A stretch of DNA of 64,000 nucleotides from Andrena cerasifolii (Eukaryota > Arthropoda > Insecta > Hymenoptera > Andrenidae), in NCBI RefSeq assembly GCF_050908995.1, contig NC_135121.1:19034001-19098000 (forward strand), written 5' to 3'. Shown here piece after piece: positions 24,901 to 36,783 of the stretch (the stretch's first letter is position 1; the number at the start of each line of letters is the position of its first letter). The translations under genes and the position numbers were made by a program. Below the pieces are notes generated by a model. It was not told the DNA's origin, searched no databases, and worked only from the letters and a program-made list of their open reading frames with translations.

Positions 24901-25994
24901 TATACAGTTGTGTAATGCAATGGCTGTGGTACAGTTACCATTTTTTTTTTTGCGCGCGAAATGACGACTGGGAAGGGAGCTTTGGAATTCGAATTTAAGA
25001 GGATGTTAATTCAAAGATCTCGGAACTCTCTATTGAGTTGCTTCTATCATTTTTAACTTTCCCTCCGGGTAGTAAAAGGAAGGAACTTTCATCGATCACA
25101 CCCCGCATTCAGGGTCGGATATCTCGGATTTCCGAATACTCTCTCGATTATTTTCCGCGTTTAGAATTCCGCTTCCCCTCTCCAATATCTAAAATCGAAA
25201 TTCCACTTATTCGATCCGGCAGGGTATCGTTCACGGTATCGTGAACCGTTTCGTAACAACGGAAACGAGGGGGTGGCGACTCCACAGCGGAGCGACCGTG
25301 CACCCACGAATTTACAGAACGATTTCGCGAGTCGCGCGCGATTTGCTCCGAACGGAATTCCAATGAGAGGAGGATCGAGAACCCTCGAGGCCTCCGAGAC
25401 GTCTGCCTCGGCCCGTGCTCGGGCGGAAACGCGCGGGACTCGATAAGAAGCTCCGTGAAAATGCAAAATCCCCCACCAAGTGCTGTGCACGAATCGCGAA
25501 AAAGCGAAGCTTCCGCGTTCGTTCCTTAATTCTCGAGTGGCCTCGTGCCGCCGAGAACGAGGGGCTCGTTCGCTGCGCCGAGTGCAGGGTTGAAAAGGGG
25601 AACGAGTAGGGGACGTCGGGAGGACAGGATGCGTCGAGGGCACGTGTGTTTGGAACTTTGAACGTGCACGTCAAATACGAAAGATAATTAGGGTTTTTCT
25701 GGCTTCTTCCGGCGGTTTCTAGCCAGCGTCATCGGTATAGTTTTTGTTCACGCGCGAAGGCTGTGAACGAGGAGGGAAATTGAAAATTTTTAACAACAAG
25801 TACGGACGTTTCGTGCGGACGTGGTCATTGTTGCCGGGAGAAAAAGAGAACTTTCAACTTTGAAACACCGCCAAGCTAGGACGATATTATTTGAGGTATT
25901 TTGTCGCGCTTTTTTCGGGCTCGAAACAAACGGGCTTGTCCGCGGAATTTTAGGTGGACGTGGCGCGAAGAGGAACGTGGCATTTGTGAACCAT
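21901..25994. other. Gene-free DNA with long G and C runs
   Basis: Unique CpG-rich DNA. Homopolymer runs: G13 at 23463-23475, C14 at 23732-23745, C14 at 24787-24800. ATTA-rich blocks occur at 22190-22600 and 24200-24600. The frames at 22713-23387 and 25161-25643 overlap on both strands and show no domain. Confidence 0.4.
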
Positions 25995-26222
25995 TAGGGT
26001 AGCCCTTATTTCCAACCTGTACCATCAACGGTTTGAATTTGATGAATTTTACAAAAGTGGTAAGGCCTATCGAAATTTTGTTGAAATAATATTAAAAGAG
26101 CATTCAATTTTCTGGAATTAATTTATATATTATTTTTTCGTGCTTCCGACCATTTTTTAGATAATAGCATTTGAATATAGAGAGGTCCTCATTTCGCGTG
26201 TCCCACCTGTACGGCGTGACAT
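25995..26222 (+). mobile_element. Partial arm of the Mutator-like foldback family
   Basis: Begins TAGGGTAGCCCTTATTT and continues with AATATTAAAAGAGCATTCAA, ATAATAGCATTTGAATATAG and CCACCTGTACGGC, all matching the left arm and centre of 11970-12651. Internally deleted, and lacking the right arm. Confidence 0.75.
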
Positions 26223-27516
26223 ATTCTATAATATATAAGGTAACTTAACCATTAATGGTCAGATTATTCAGTATGTTATTTATTCTTTAAAGCAGAGAGG
26301 GTGGGCTCTATACAAACACCTCCCAAATCAACTAGAGTCCACTTAACAGAATCCTTTCCAGCCCGCATCCCTCAATTATAAACAAATACCTCCGGGCACA
26401 ATCTAAGTTAATTAACCCGGTCCTACGTTATAATCCCCGACTGCAGTGACCCTAAACTAGCAAATCTGGCTCGCGCTTACGTAACAAAATTCCGCCATCT
26501 CTATATTTACCCTCGACAGCCAAAGGTCGACGTCTATCAGCCTCACATCCTAATTAAATTAATAACCGCACACAGGTGCGCACGTTTTCCTACCTTGCGC
26601 TCCGCGCAATCACACCCTCGCTCGGTCCCCAAATTCTCGAGTCCTCCCAGCTGGTCAGTCTCCCAAGGACACGAGGGAACCAGGCAGAGGCGAATCGCTA
26701 TCGGGGGACGTGTTCCAGTAAAATACGAATTCCACGACCACACGCCCGTGCCTACACACGCGATACGCGCAAAGCTCTACCCCTGTGACGAAAAACGACC
26801 GCGCGCAATGCACTTCGGCCTCAAACGATCCCCCGCGACACGTGTTCAATAGTGAAGCCACTTTAACGACGTTGTCGGGACGGAAACCAAAGCCAGACTG
26901 ACCTGCCTTGATCGCCGCACGTGGAGATCGGTCGGGAATTCGCCGGAAAAACATTTCCCGTGCTTGCCGCGTAAACAGAGGCAACGATTGGCCCCGACTC
27001 GTATCAATCGACGGCGGAAAAAGCGGAAAAGCCCGGGAACACATATTTCGGCGGTCGAACAGGGACCAAAGGAACAACGAGACTTCCTGGCTGTCGGTAG
27101 CCGCGCGTTCCGAGGGCGTCTGCATGGAAATGTTACCACCTCGGGCGCTGCGAGGTTATTTACGCGGAACGGGAGAAAGATTGCCGCGGAAAAGAGACTT
27201 GGGAAATATCGGGGAAATACCGGGCAATGCCCGACGAGCATTTCACGGGTGGCTTGTGCTCGATTATGGGCAAGCTCGTGTCTGTTGGGGGAAAGTCAGG
27301 GTTGCACAGTGGCTCGTGAGGATCCTGAGGGTGGTTTATGGGTGGATTATTTTTTTAGGTTGTTGGTTTGGTGCGTTGAATGTGCCGCGTACAGGTAGTT
27401 GATGGATTTTCCAAGTTGCAGAGGGACGGTTGAGGAAAGTTATTCAAAAGGAAATGTAGGAAACACTCTTTGCTCTTTAGCAAGTTGATGGACGCCTTCA
27501 TAAAAATTGTACGTTA
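26223..27516. other. Gene-free CpG-rich DNA
   Basis: Overlapping open frames on both strands (about 26543-27402) are Arg/Ser-rich and domain-free. I regard them as chance in GC-rich DNA. Confidence 0.4.
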
Positions 27517-27722
27517 CAGTGAATTCTCGTTATAGGCTCCACGCTCGGGGCTGGCGGCGAGCTTACATCGCATAGTGTCGATTATTTCAACCGGTCAACG
27601 AGAACCCGCGAGCTCTTGAACTTCGTTCTCTCACTCCCGCCCGAAGGATTCCAAGAAATGGTGGGGATAGCGACCGAGCATACAACGTATAGTCGAAATG
27701 AGCTTATAACGAGAATTTACTG
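27517..27722. mobile_element. pogo/Tigger-like MITE
   Basis: Inverted termini CAGTGAATTCTCGTTATA and CAGTAAATTCTCGTTATAAG (read inward from each end), flanked by TA at 27515-27516 and 27723-27724. The TA duplication and this terminus are typical of the pogo branch of Tc1/mariner elements. 206 bp, no frame. Confidence 0.88.
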
Positions 27723-27810
27723 TACCCAGACTCGTCTTTAACCCTCGCGACATGAAATCTGTTAATCCTGAAATCCTGAAATTTTGAAATGACTCCTCTC
27801 ACTTCCGATG

Positions 27811-27972
27811 ATATATCGCTCATTTGCTGCAACAACGACACAACTAAAAATTTGCATTTTTTAAATTATTAATATAGAAACAGCGGTTGTTGTCTAACAA
27901 AACTTTTGAACCCGTTTCTCCAAACATCGTGAATTTTTAGTTATGTCGTTGCTGCAGCAAATGAGCGATATG
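27811..27972. repeat. Inverted repeat, unclassified
   Basis: Arms of about 42 bp built on TATCGCTCATTTGCTGCA and its complement, with AACTAAAAATT / AATTTTTAGTT further in. About 75 bp of spacer. Probably a small foldback MITE; no clear target duplication seen. Confidence 0.8.
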
Positions 27973-27978
27973 GTTCCC

Positions 27979-28135
27979 TAGGGTGGCCCTTATTTATACA
28001 TGCCGAAATATTTTTGGTGTGTTTCTTTGCTCTCATCGCCTGGAACGGTGCCATTTGATAAAACAAATAGTCCCCGAAAAAGTTTACTGCAATCGGAGAA
28101 CAGGATGCCGACCAGGCCTTAAAGTTTAGAACACT
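27979..28135 (+). mobile_element. Single arm of the Mutator-like foldback family
   Basis: Starts TAGGGTGGCCCTTATTTATA and follows the arm of 11970-12651 through TTTCTTTGCTCTCA, AATCGGAGAACAGGA and AAAGTTTAGAA, then stops. The opposite arm is absent. Confidence 0.78.
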
Positions 28136-28153
28136 ACGCGCGTACCTATAGAC

Positions 28154-28410
28154 CAGGGGTGCACAAGGAGCTGTTTCCAGCGCCTAGCTGCGAGCAACCC
28201 ACCCAGCGTCGAGCTGTCCCCCTGCTCTGCATTGGGGCCTCACAAGAAACCCAGCCATACATATACTTACGCTACGCGCCTGCGAGCTACGAGTACGCAC
28301 CTACACTACTGCAGGTCTCCTCACTGATTCTACCCTTAGCAACGGGACAGCTCGACGCTCGGCTGGTTGCTCGCAGCTAGGCGCTGAAAACGGCTCCTTG
28401 TGCAGCCCTG
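28154..28410. mobile_element. hAT-like MITE
   Basis: Termini CAGGGGTGCACAAGGAGC and its complement extend inward for about 70 bp as inverted arms (GCGCCTAGCTGCGAGCAACC in both). CAGGG-type ends are common for hAT elements. The 8 bp on either side do not match, so a target duplication is not shown. Confidence 0.75.
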
Positions 28411-28421
28411 AGTTACCGTAA

Positions 28422-29306
28422 TGTAGAAGCTCGGCGTTTAGGAATGCGAACGGTCTATGCTGCGATTGGCACATAGGTGGCGCCCAGTTAAGTAGAGTCC
28501 GAAACGTTGCAGAGATCTTCGTGAGTGGACGTTGGGGGAATCGGTTTAATCAGATTCGATTCAAGCAAACATTGTTATGGGTTATTGAATACATATGTTT
28601 GTAACGAAAGTATACTTTCGTTAATCCGAATCTTGCCGCGCTCCTCATGCTTCGCGCGCCTTTTAATGGACGACCGCTAGATGGAACGAGGGGAGATGGG
28701 TATTACGTAATAGAGCACATGTACAAAGTATACAAAAGGATATTATAGATCGAGTAAAATAAATAGAGAAGCGAGAGTTGTAAACTTTAATTGTCGTTTC
28801 TTTGTTTACAGGTAGGAGTGTAAATAATGTAAATAATTGTTGTAAATTAGCGTAATAAAATTTTAAACTTTGTTTACAGAGAAACATATTTCAGTTTATT
28901 TATTCATCGCTAGCGATAATAATTAAGGAGCCTTATATGTTTATATACAGCGTCGCGATCAGTTACAACACGTTACGGAATTACGACGATCGACATTCTC
29001 GAAAAGAATGTGACTGAAGTTGTTGGAACGTGTTTGAACGGAAACTCGTATGATATGTATTTAGTTCAGGCAGAATCTGAAATGATCACCCCTATACGAA
29101 AGATATATTATTCTGTCGCCTGTCGTTGCCGAATGTGAACTGATGGTATAAACATTCCATTGTTGTTGTCCGAACCGAAACGTTTCCTAACGTTCCGTGT
29201 CTGAACGGATAATATAAATCGACCTTTAGGCGGCTGGCCAGCGCGCAGTGGATCCGAAGATCGTGGTTTCGAGTCCCATCGCCCGAGGTTCCCTTTTTCT
29301 CCTACA
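28422..29306 (+). mobile_element. Solo-LTR-like element, copy 1, with internal insertion
   Basis: Begins TGTAGAAGCTCGGCGTTTAG and ends CTCCTACA, so the ends are TG..CA with a short inverted repeat. It shares with 46282-46616 the block GGCGTTTAGGAAT, TAAGTAGAGTCCGAAAC, TTGGGGGAATCGGT and the tRNA-like end. Compared with that copy it lacks a middle part containing the AATAAA signal. It has about 680 bp extra between TTTA at 28545-28548 and TTTA at 29225-29228, which looks like a later insertion. No internal coding region. Confidence 0.55.
29229..29298 (+). pseudogene. tRNA-Arg-like half in LTR-like copy 1
   Basis: Same text as 46538-46608 but with box B changed to GTTTCGAGTCC. The GATCCGAAGATCG part and T-arm-like hairpin resemble the 3' half of tRNA-Arg. 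A T5 run follows at about 29294. The 5' half is not tRNA-like, so this is not a functional tRNA gene. Confidence 0.6.
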
Positions 29307-31148
29307 ATATCATCTCACTGTAACGTCTTTACTTAAAGTTATCCTTAATAACGAAGGTACGTAATGAATGAAACTTTATTAAATTTACATCCGATGTGTT
29401 GTCTACGAAACGTCCAATATTTGCGGACAAACGGAGCTTCAATCCCACCTGCCGAAAACTTTCTCAACAGATTAAAAAAGGGATATTCAAAGCCCTGTGC
29501 TAGTCGAACTGTTAACACCCGATTTCCCTAAAACGCTCCTCGATCAGAGCATTAACAAGCGAGTTTACAATTGGCTCGTTATCGAACATGGAGCGCTGCC
29601 ATTGCTCCACCCTTTGGATCAGCAATTTCCACCAGGCTCACAGAAACCTCCTCGAGGCCAACTCGCTGCGGCCCGAATTCGTTAGACGACTCCCTTTTCG
29701 CGAGTTAAGTACCTACATGGCTCTACGTTTCCAGTTGCGCCCGATCCCAGCCCCCAGTACATACCGTGCAGTTTAGGGTGTGCGCCAGTCGCGAACCGAA
29801 TCGCGAAAGTTTGCGCGCTGTACGGCTTTTGTCGGAATGGTCCCTTGTAACCAGTTGCGGGCGAATCATCGTGAACGGTTTATTAAATCAGACACGGTTG
29901 CGAGGGGTGTAAGTAGGCTGGTAGGTGGTCGAGTCGCGCAAAGCGTGCCGTCGACGCAACGAGACTAATTACGCCGGGGCGCTTGCGTGTGTGTGGGTGT
30001 GTTCCCCTCTTGCACGGATACTTGCAGCCGCGCTTCAGGGCTCTCCTGAGGCGCAGGCCGCTTCGGTAACTCAGTTACCAGAGGAGTTCTCAGCGAATGA
30101 ATTCGTAGTTTCTTTTTCCTCCTACCTTTCCTTTTTTCGCGTAACTTCATCGCGCGGAGGGACACTTCGGAAACGCCGGGTCTTGAGACGTGTACTCGCG
30201 CGAAACGCTTGCTATCGCGTGGCTAGGGAAAAGATCGCATAAATCTTGCAGGAATTTATTGCCCCGCGAAGTGGCAGCTGTGAGCCTCGGAGCCTTTGCG
30301 CGGAGAGGATTTAATTTTTATGTATTTCTGGGTGGATAAGTTTCGTTTGCTGCCTTCGCGGCGGTTCTCTTCTGCTGGGGATTGTTATAAAGATAGTAGT
30401 TTTCACTTGCGAGGGTTTTGTTGCGTGCAGATTTTCCTCGCATCGGGAAGCAAGCAGGGTATTGAAACGATCGCGGGGAATGGGACAGTGTGCGTTGCGG
30501 GATTATCGATTTTGTGACATCATAAATGGAGAACAGGGTGAATAATGCTATCGATAATGTGGACAAGAAAAAGGTAGCCAGGTGATGGTGGATAGGGGTA
30601 TTGACTGCTGTCGCAAAACCTAACTCTAATGTATCATTCATCGTCGCATAAAATACACTGTGTACAAGTAGCATTGAATATCAACGTGTTAATGCGTTAT
30701 GTGCTGTGTAGGAATGGATTTAGTTAACGTTCGTCCTTTATTTATGGTTAGGCAATGTTACGTGGGCGAGTTGGACGATTACAGATTACCTAGAAACCCC
30801 CACGCAAGTTTCCCCCGGTCTAACCCTCGAAATTTATTGGCGTCCTTCGGTTCGTGAATTTCTCTCGGCGGCTTCTACGAAAATCGAAGGTGTAATTTAT
30901 GCGGCAGCGGAACGGCAACGATCATTTTCGGGGCCTGAAACTTTAATGGCACCCCTCGGCCCTCGCCGACGCCCAGCGACGCGTATTTCGCGCGTCTCGA
31001 CTCTGATCTCACCTCCGATTGCAATAATTATCGGTCGACAACCAGTACTCAATCGTTCCTTCTTTCCTTTACTTTATATTTTTGGTGGGAGACCTCGTGG
31101 GCATCGGCGAACCTGCGAGGGATCAGTTTTCTCATGTATGGACTTCTG
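29307..31148. other. Gene-free DNA
   Basis: Mixed, with CpG-rich parts around 29880-30230. I see no gene, RNA or terminal repeat. Confidence 0.4.
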
Positions 31149-31830
31149 GTAGATTTCAAATAGAGTTCTCCTAGAGTTCTGATGGATTTCTTCAATATTT
31201 CTCCTAGAGTTCTGCTTCTAGAGTTCTCCTAGAATTCTGGTAGATTTCTTTTGGAGTTTTTCTAGAGTTCTGGTAGTTTTCTTCTAGAGTCCTCCCAGAG
31301 TTTTGGTAAATTTCTTCTATATTTTTCCTAGAGTTCTGGTAGATTTCTTCTGTATTTCTCCTATAGTTCTGCTTCTAGAGTTCTCCTAGAATTCTGGTAG
31401 ATTTCTTCTGGAGTTTTTCTAGAGCTCTGGTAGTTTTCTTCTAGAGTCCTCCCAGAGTTTTGGTAAATTTCTTCTATATTTTTCCTAGAGTTCTGGTAGA
31501 TTTCTTCTGTATTTCTCCTATAGTTCTGCTTCGAGAGTTCTCCTAGAATTCTGGTAGATTTCTTCTGCAGTTTTTCTAGAGCTCTGGTAGTTTTCTTCTA
31601 GAGTTCTCCTAGAGTTTTGGTAAATTTCGCGCATATTTCCCTCCCATATTTGACCTTCTACATTCCTTCTAAATTTCTTTTAAATTTTTCCTAGATTACT
31701 TCCATAGTATTGATATCTTTTATATTTTTCCTAGAATTCTCCTAGAGTTCTGGTAGATTTCTCCTGGATTCCTTCTAGATTTCTCCTAGATTTCTTCTAG
31801 ATTTCTCCTAGATTTCTTTTAGATTTGTCC
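31149..31830. repeat. 157-bp minisatellite built from a roughly 24-bp subunit
   Basis: The subunit is CTAGAGTTCTGGTAGATTTC with variants. A higher-order period is visible: GAGTCCTCCCAGAG at 31287 and 31444 and its variant GAGTTCTCCTAGAG at 31601 are each 157 bp apart. Units decay on both sides, and after about 31640 only the short subunit persists. Confidence 0.9.
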
Positions 31831-34539
31831 AAGGTTTCTTCAATTTCTCTTTTATCCTCTTTTTACCGTCCTCCCACCTTTCAAGCAACACAACTAATGA
31901 ACCTGTCCACCACTTGCGCCACCACCCTTCCTCCATTCCCCTGAGGGGCGCGTCTAAAACGGCCAAGTTTCGCGAAATATCACCGACGCGTTGAAAACTG
32001 GTCGATTTACAAAGCGCGGTTGTCGAGGGGCGCGAAACGCGCCGCCAAACAATCAACGTCAGCTTAATTGGGGCCATAAATTCGTCACAGGGTGCTTATT
32101 AATTTTTTCCGAAACGCTCGTCCCGTCGATTTAATGCGATTCCCGGGCGGCGGTGATTCGAGGATTGATGGGAACGGTTTAATATTTCAAGTGCCGTGTC
32201 GCTCGACGACACCGGCAAATTCCGAATTATTTTAATTTCGACCGATGGACGGCCGCGATAAACGATTTAAAAGGGTGTCGGAGGTTCGCGCCACGCCGTG
32301 CACGCCAGCTCGTCGAAGTTTAATCCGATTTCAAGCTCTTCTGCAACGGTCGACCTTCTTAGAACGAAAAGTTTCGTACCGCCCCCTCCTCCCCCCCCCT
32401 TTTCGAGTTGTCGCTTCGTTTTCGTTGCGTTCGAGGCGTATGAGAACTTCGTTGCACTCCACGCGGTCTAATCATATCATACCGTTTCCTGAACTGCACG
32501 ATCAACAACCGTAGCTCGGCACTCGAAGCCTAACTCCGTTCCAACTCAAACTTTCTACTTTCTCGGTATCGGCCAAGCTCTTTCAGCCCAGGCTGTTTCA
32601 CTTTTCACGCACGAGTATTCCTTCTGTGGAAACGTTCGACTTGTCGTAAAATGTTCCACGAAATCTGTGCATGAATAAACAGTGAATAGAAGATTAAGGT
32701 CAGGTTTAATAAAATCCCCCCCTCGCCTTTTACGTGTTAAAGAGTAAATTGCACAGAATGCTAAGAGCGAACGATCAAAATAGCTGGTAATCCGTTAACG
32801 CGACAAAACTAAAATTAATAGTATAGCATACACTTTTAATTCCAACCCTCACTTTTCACTTCTATTCTATTTTCTATGTATTTCTGTTTTCATTTTCGTT
32901 CCCATTTTCATTTTCTTTTTCATTTTCATTCTCATTCTCAATTTCATTCTTATTTTCATTTTCATTCTCATTCTCATTTTCATTCTCATCTTCATTTCCC
33001 TTTTCATTGTACATTTTTCATTTCTCATTACTCATTTTTTACCTCTACTTTTTCCTTTTTCTCTCCATTGTTAAGTATAATTTGATATAGTATGCATATA
33101 TGTAGATTTATTTTTATTCAACGCGCAAAATGTTATGTATCCTTGCTATATAATGGGTTCTAACCCGTTTATGATTAATAAGTAAATAAATAAATAAATA
33201 TTAATAAATATATTGTTAATTCACTTTTCAACAAGTACCGAGAGCCTTGAATCAATATATCGCGGAATTATTATTCGAAACAAGATTTTAAATTGAATTT
33301 ACCTATCCTCTTTTCTGATGATGCAACAACACGAAGTGTAAATATTATGCCACCGCCAGTTATTGGATAATTAAATATACTGCCATATTGGATACCAAGT
33401 GTATCTGACTAAATAGCCTTTGTTGCGTATTATGAATCGAGAGGGAAATAATATTTGGTAATATTGCCGACCCACGTGAACTATCGATTGCAGCGGCCTC
33501 AATTCGATTATGTAGCGAAACATTACACAAATTTACATAGGTATTATCACATTGTAACACTCTGCACTTAGGAACCCTACTCTTAACACTTGTTTCCTCT
33601 CATAACAGTAGTACAACCAGTTGTCCCTCGAGGTCACTTGTTGCGCCACTTTCTCCTCGTCAAAAACTGAGGATCACCCTCCAATCACAAACTCAACTTC
33701 ATATCAACTTAACATCAAATATAATTCCCTCTACTTCAACATCCGCTATCCTCGCCGCAGTACATGTAACCAACTTCAGAACAAACAGTTCTGTCTCATC
33801 AAATTTCTAACAACATCAACTGCAAGCATTCCTCCGAGCTGAAGTTTTCAAGAAGTCCACGCATGTGGTCCCTTTTCCCACGTTAGTCACCCATCCCTCT
33901 AAAATGTTTCCTATTTCTGGTTGAAAGCAGCGCGAACGCGCGACGGGACCGTCTCAAACAGATCGTTCATGAATAAAACAAATCATCGCGTTGGAATTGC
34001 CAAGCCAATAGGATCTCGCGACAGGCTTGTGCACCCGTCTCGCCATAAATTTTCATAAGCTCATCTTTATTAAACCGCGCATGAGCCCAGTAGCCATGGA
34101 CAAAGTGGCTCATACCACGCGACGAGAAATCGTATCGCGGTGCTCGCACGCGACAACCGCGTGCGATTAACCACTTCGATAGAAATGTCCACTGGATTGT
34201 TTTGATCGACCGATTGAGCGACTTGGCCCGATGCTGAGGCTTAGTAAACCCCTGCGTCGCGACTATCGTTGATCGTTTCCCTAATTTCCTGCTGCCACGC
34301 TGGCTAAACGCTGTACGGTGCGTTTAATCGATGCGGTGCAGGTGGAATGCTCTGCAGATGAAGTACAGGCAAGGGTGAATTGATTTTGTGGAGTTGGAGG
34401 TCTTATGGCACATGCTATGCATCTGAGATCTGATGCTTGAAAGAGTACAGTCGAGATTCTAGAGTCTAGAAAATTAGTTTGGAGGAAATCTTCATATACA
34501 TGAGAACAAATTTATTTGCCTTTACGTAAATAACTACAA
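31831..34539. other. Gene-free DNA
   Basis: CpG-rich to about 32500, then AT-rich. C9 at 32391-32399. A short (TAAA)n run at 33180-33198. The minus-strand frame 33967-34149 reads as varied peptide text but is short, and I cannot link it to a family. Confidence 0.4.
32876..33013 (+). repeat. Imperfect (TTTTCA)n / (TTCTCA)n hexamer repeat
   Basis: Alternating TTTTCA, TTCTCA and TTTTCC hexamers over about 140 bp. It encodes only His/Phe/Ser-rich artefact frames. Confidence 0.9.
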
Positions 34540-34543
34540 TTAA

Positions 34544-34801
34544 GGGGAGAAGACGGTATAAATCGAACGAAAAATAGAAACAAACATTTTCCCACAAATC
34601 GCTTCTAAAACATTTAAAAAATATATTCCCAAAGTTATAGGCCGAAATTCAACTCCGTATCGATAATATAGCCTGGTTTTTACTTGCTATAATGTTAAAT
34701 AAAGTACCCTTAAAGTTCCGAAAGGATTAGTGGATTGGTATCTTCGCATAAAATTCCTAAAAATTGATACAAAAAAAAGTCATCTACACGGGATTCTCCC
34801 C
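34544..34801. mobile_element. TTAA MITE abutting family A copy 2
   Basis: Termini GGGGAGAA and TTCTCCCC directly inside TTAA at 34540-34543 and 34802-34805. 258 bp, AT-rich. The inverted match beyond the first 8 bp is weak. Its right TTAA is the left TTAA of the next element. Confidence 0.65.
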
Positions 34802-34805
34802 TTAA

Positions 34806-35527
34806 GGGGAGGTTCCGGTCTAAAAGTCAATTTTTTTATTTCATTTTTCGAATGTTCAACGTTTTAGGAACGCGTGTTTAAAAGGATTTGTTGAAATTCG
34901 TAAAATTCACGAAGTTATAGGCATTTGAGTAGCGGCAAATGCAACACCCGGGCACTCGACGCTTACGTAAAACTTTAAACGCGTTTTTCTCGAAACAGTG
35001 TTCTCAAAACGGTGGGCGCTGTATCTCCAAAAGTTATTATCCGATTCGACTGAAACTTATTTTACTTTGAAGAATATACTTCTGGCTAGGAGAGAAACCA
35101 GAAAAAATACAATAAATTGAAAATTTATAATTTTCAAAGGCGTTGAAAGGAGAAAAATATAGGGAAAATGTGATTTCAAACTTCAAGTGTTGTTATTTTC
35201 TTAAAAAATGTTATTTTTGCATTTTTTCTGCCCCCCCCCCTAGCCAGAAGAATATACTTCAAAATAAAAAAAGTTTCAGTCGAATCGGATAATAACTTTT
35301 GGAGATACAGGTCCCACCGATTTTGATCAATTTTTTGACGCCTTGACTTTGACGACTCCCCAGTGCCGTCTGTAATGATTAATTATAAAACAAAAAATAT
35401 ATTTCTTCAATGTAAGACATCCTTAATACAATGCAGAAAAGTCCCATTAAATTATATATAGTAGTTTTCCTTTAATTAATTCCTGAAGAACACCTTTTTT
35501 GGGGGGGCTCTAGACCGGAACCTCCCC
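34806..35527. mobile_element. TTAA-type MITE, family A copy 2
   Basis: 722 bp between TTAA at 34802-34805 and 35528-35531. Termini GGGGAGGTTCCGGTCTA and TAGACCGGAACCTCCCC are perfect inverses. The interior also contains inverted arms (CCAGAAGAATATACTTC and its complement). It is the inverted counterpart of 9808-10540. A C10 run sits at 35231-35240. No frame. Confidence 0.92.
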
Positions 35528-35531
35528 TTAA

Positions 35532-36781
35532 GTACACATTATGTAGCTATACTTTAATTACATTTCTCGCATGCAAAGTTGGTCCACCATCCACCCCCTT
35601 CACCCGCCCATCTTAGAATACCAAATGATTTACTCATTCTCAATAATATCAACCAAAAGAACAGCCAGATTAGAAACTATTCTTCTCTGCATTTAGCACG
35701 CAGAACCAGGAACGCATTTCCCTCTGACGTAATTATGAATTATCCCTTACTACGCGCACCTTGCAAGCAATCCGCTCGTCGTCGCGCAAGGCACGCGGCT
35801 CTAACGGCGCGCGATGCAAGAGAAGCAATAAAGGCGACGTTTACTCCAATTCCACGGGACCAGGGACTTCGGGAGCCGTCGCTAAAGGGTGGAGTTCGCG
35901 AAGCATCTCGCAATTACGCGATCTACTTCCTCTTTCACCGTGCCGCCGGTCGAGCGGCCAAGTTTCCACGCGCGCTCCACAAACGTTCCCCGTTGTTCCT
36001 GTCATCGATTCCCGCCACGTTTTAACGCCGTTTAGACAACTCTCGCGCCTTTTCCGGCTTCGCTTCCGCTTGCCTGGAAACGCGCGCACAAAGGGCACCG
36101 GCAAATATTTGTAAATACTGCCCCGACTGCGGTGACCAGATAAAAATTCCGGAGCCCCCCGGGATCCTGGTACTTAATCCTCGACCGTGTCGATTGATAA
36201 ACCGTAATATACGATCTACGCGAGGAGAATGGTGTGGTGAACTGCAAGTATCGGAGAACAGGGGGGGGTGGAGAGGGCACGACGACACGCAGAGTCGAGG
36301 ATGAAATTCACGGGGTTCCCCGTGTGTTAACAGATTTCACCGTGTAAAACTCAATTTTCGGCTATCGAGCTTTTATCCTCCCACCGGCCCTGAACCGGCA
36401 GGAATTTCATTTGGTCGCGGCGAGGCAATTAAAAGGCGGAATAACCAAACGCATTAAACCGATAACGCGGGATTGCAACGAATCTGTGTAAGCGGTTTTG
36501 CCCGATCGTTGCTGGACAAGCACGGGTTTCTGCTCATCCCTGTCTTGGAAATCGCTTCGTTGCTGTTAACATGCTAGTGGAGAATTGTCCGTGGAATTTT
36601 GAAGGATTTAGAGTGCCTTCGTGCTGCCACTGATTTATATATATATGTCTTTCCCTTAATATTTTGAACTTTCTAATGGCAAAATTGTTTACACCTAAGT
36701 GCACCGAATCTGAAAAATTCTATAATCTAAATTCCGGAGAGACGCCACACTTGTAATACCATCCGATCCGTAGCATAAAAC
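35532..36781. other. Gene-free DNA
   Basis: CpG-rich DNA with overlapping domain-free frames on both strands (35579-36288). The part from 36300 to 36480 is rich in ATTA/TAAA cores. Confidence 0.4.
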
Positions 36782-36783
36782 TA

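Noticed and set aside
28798..28817. Third ratchet-like motif TTTACAG|GTAGGA
   Set aside because: The 5' splice part is weaker and the site lies in an apparent insertion within a repeat.
31149..31830. CRISPR-like array
   Set aside because: Repeats and spacers are both part of a drifting minisatellite, and the DNA is eukaryotic.
33967..34149. Minus-strand 60-codon frame with varied composition
   Set aside because: Too short and without recognisable motifs or splice sites. Not supported.
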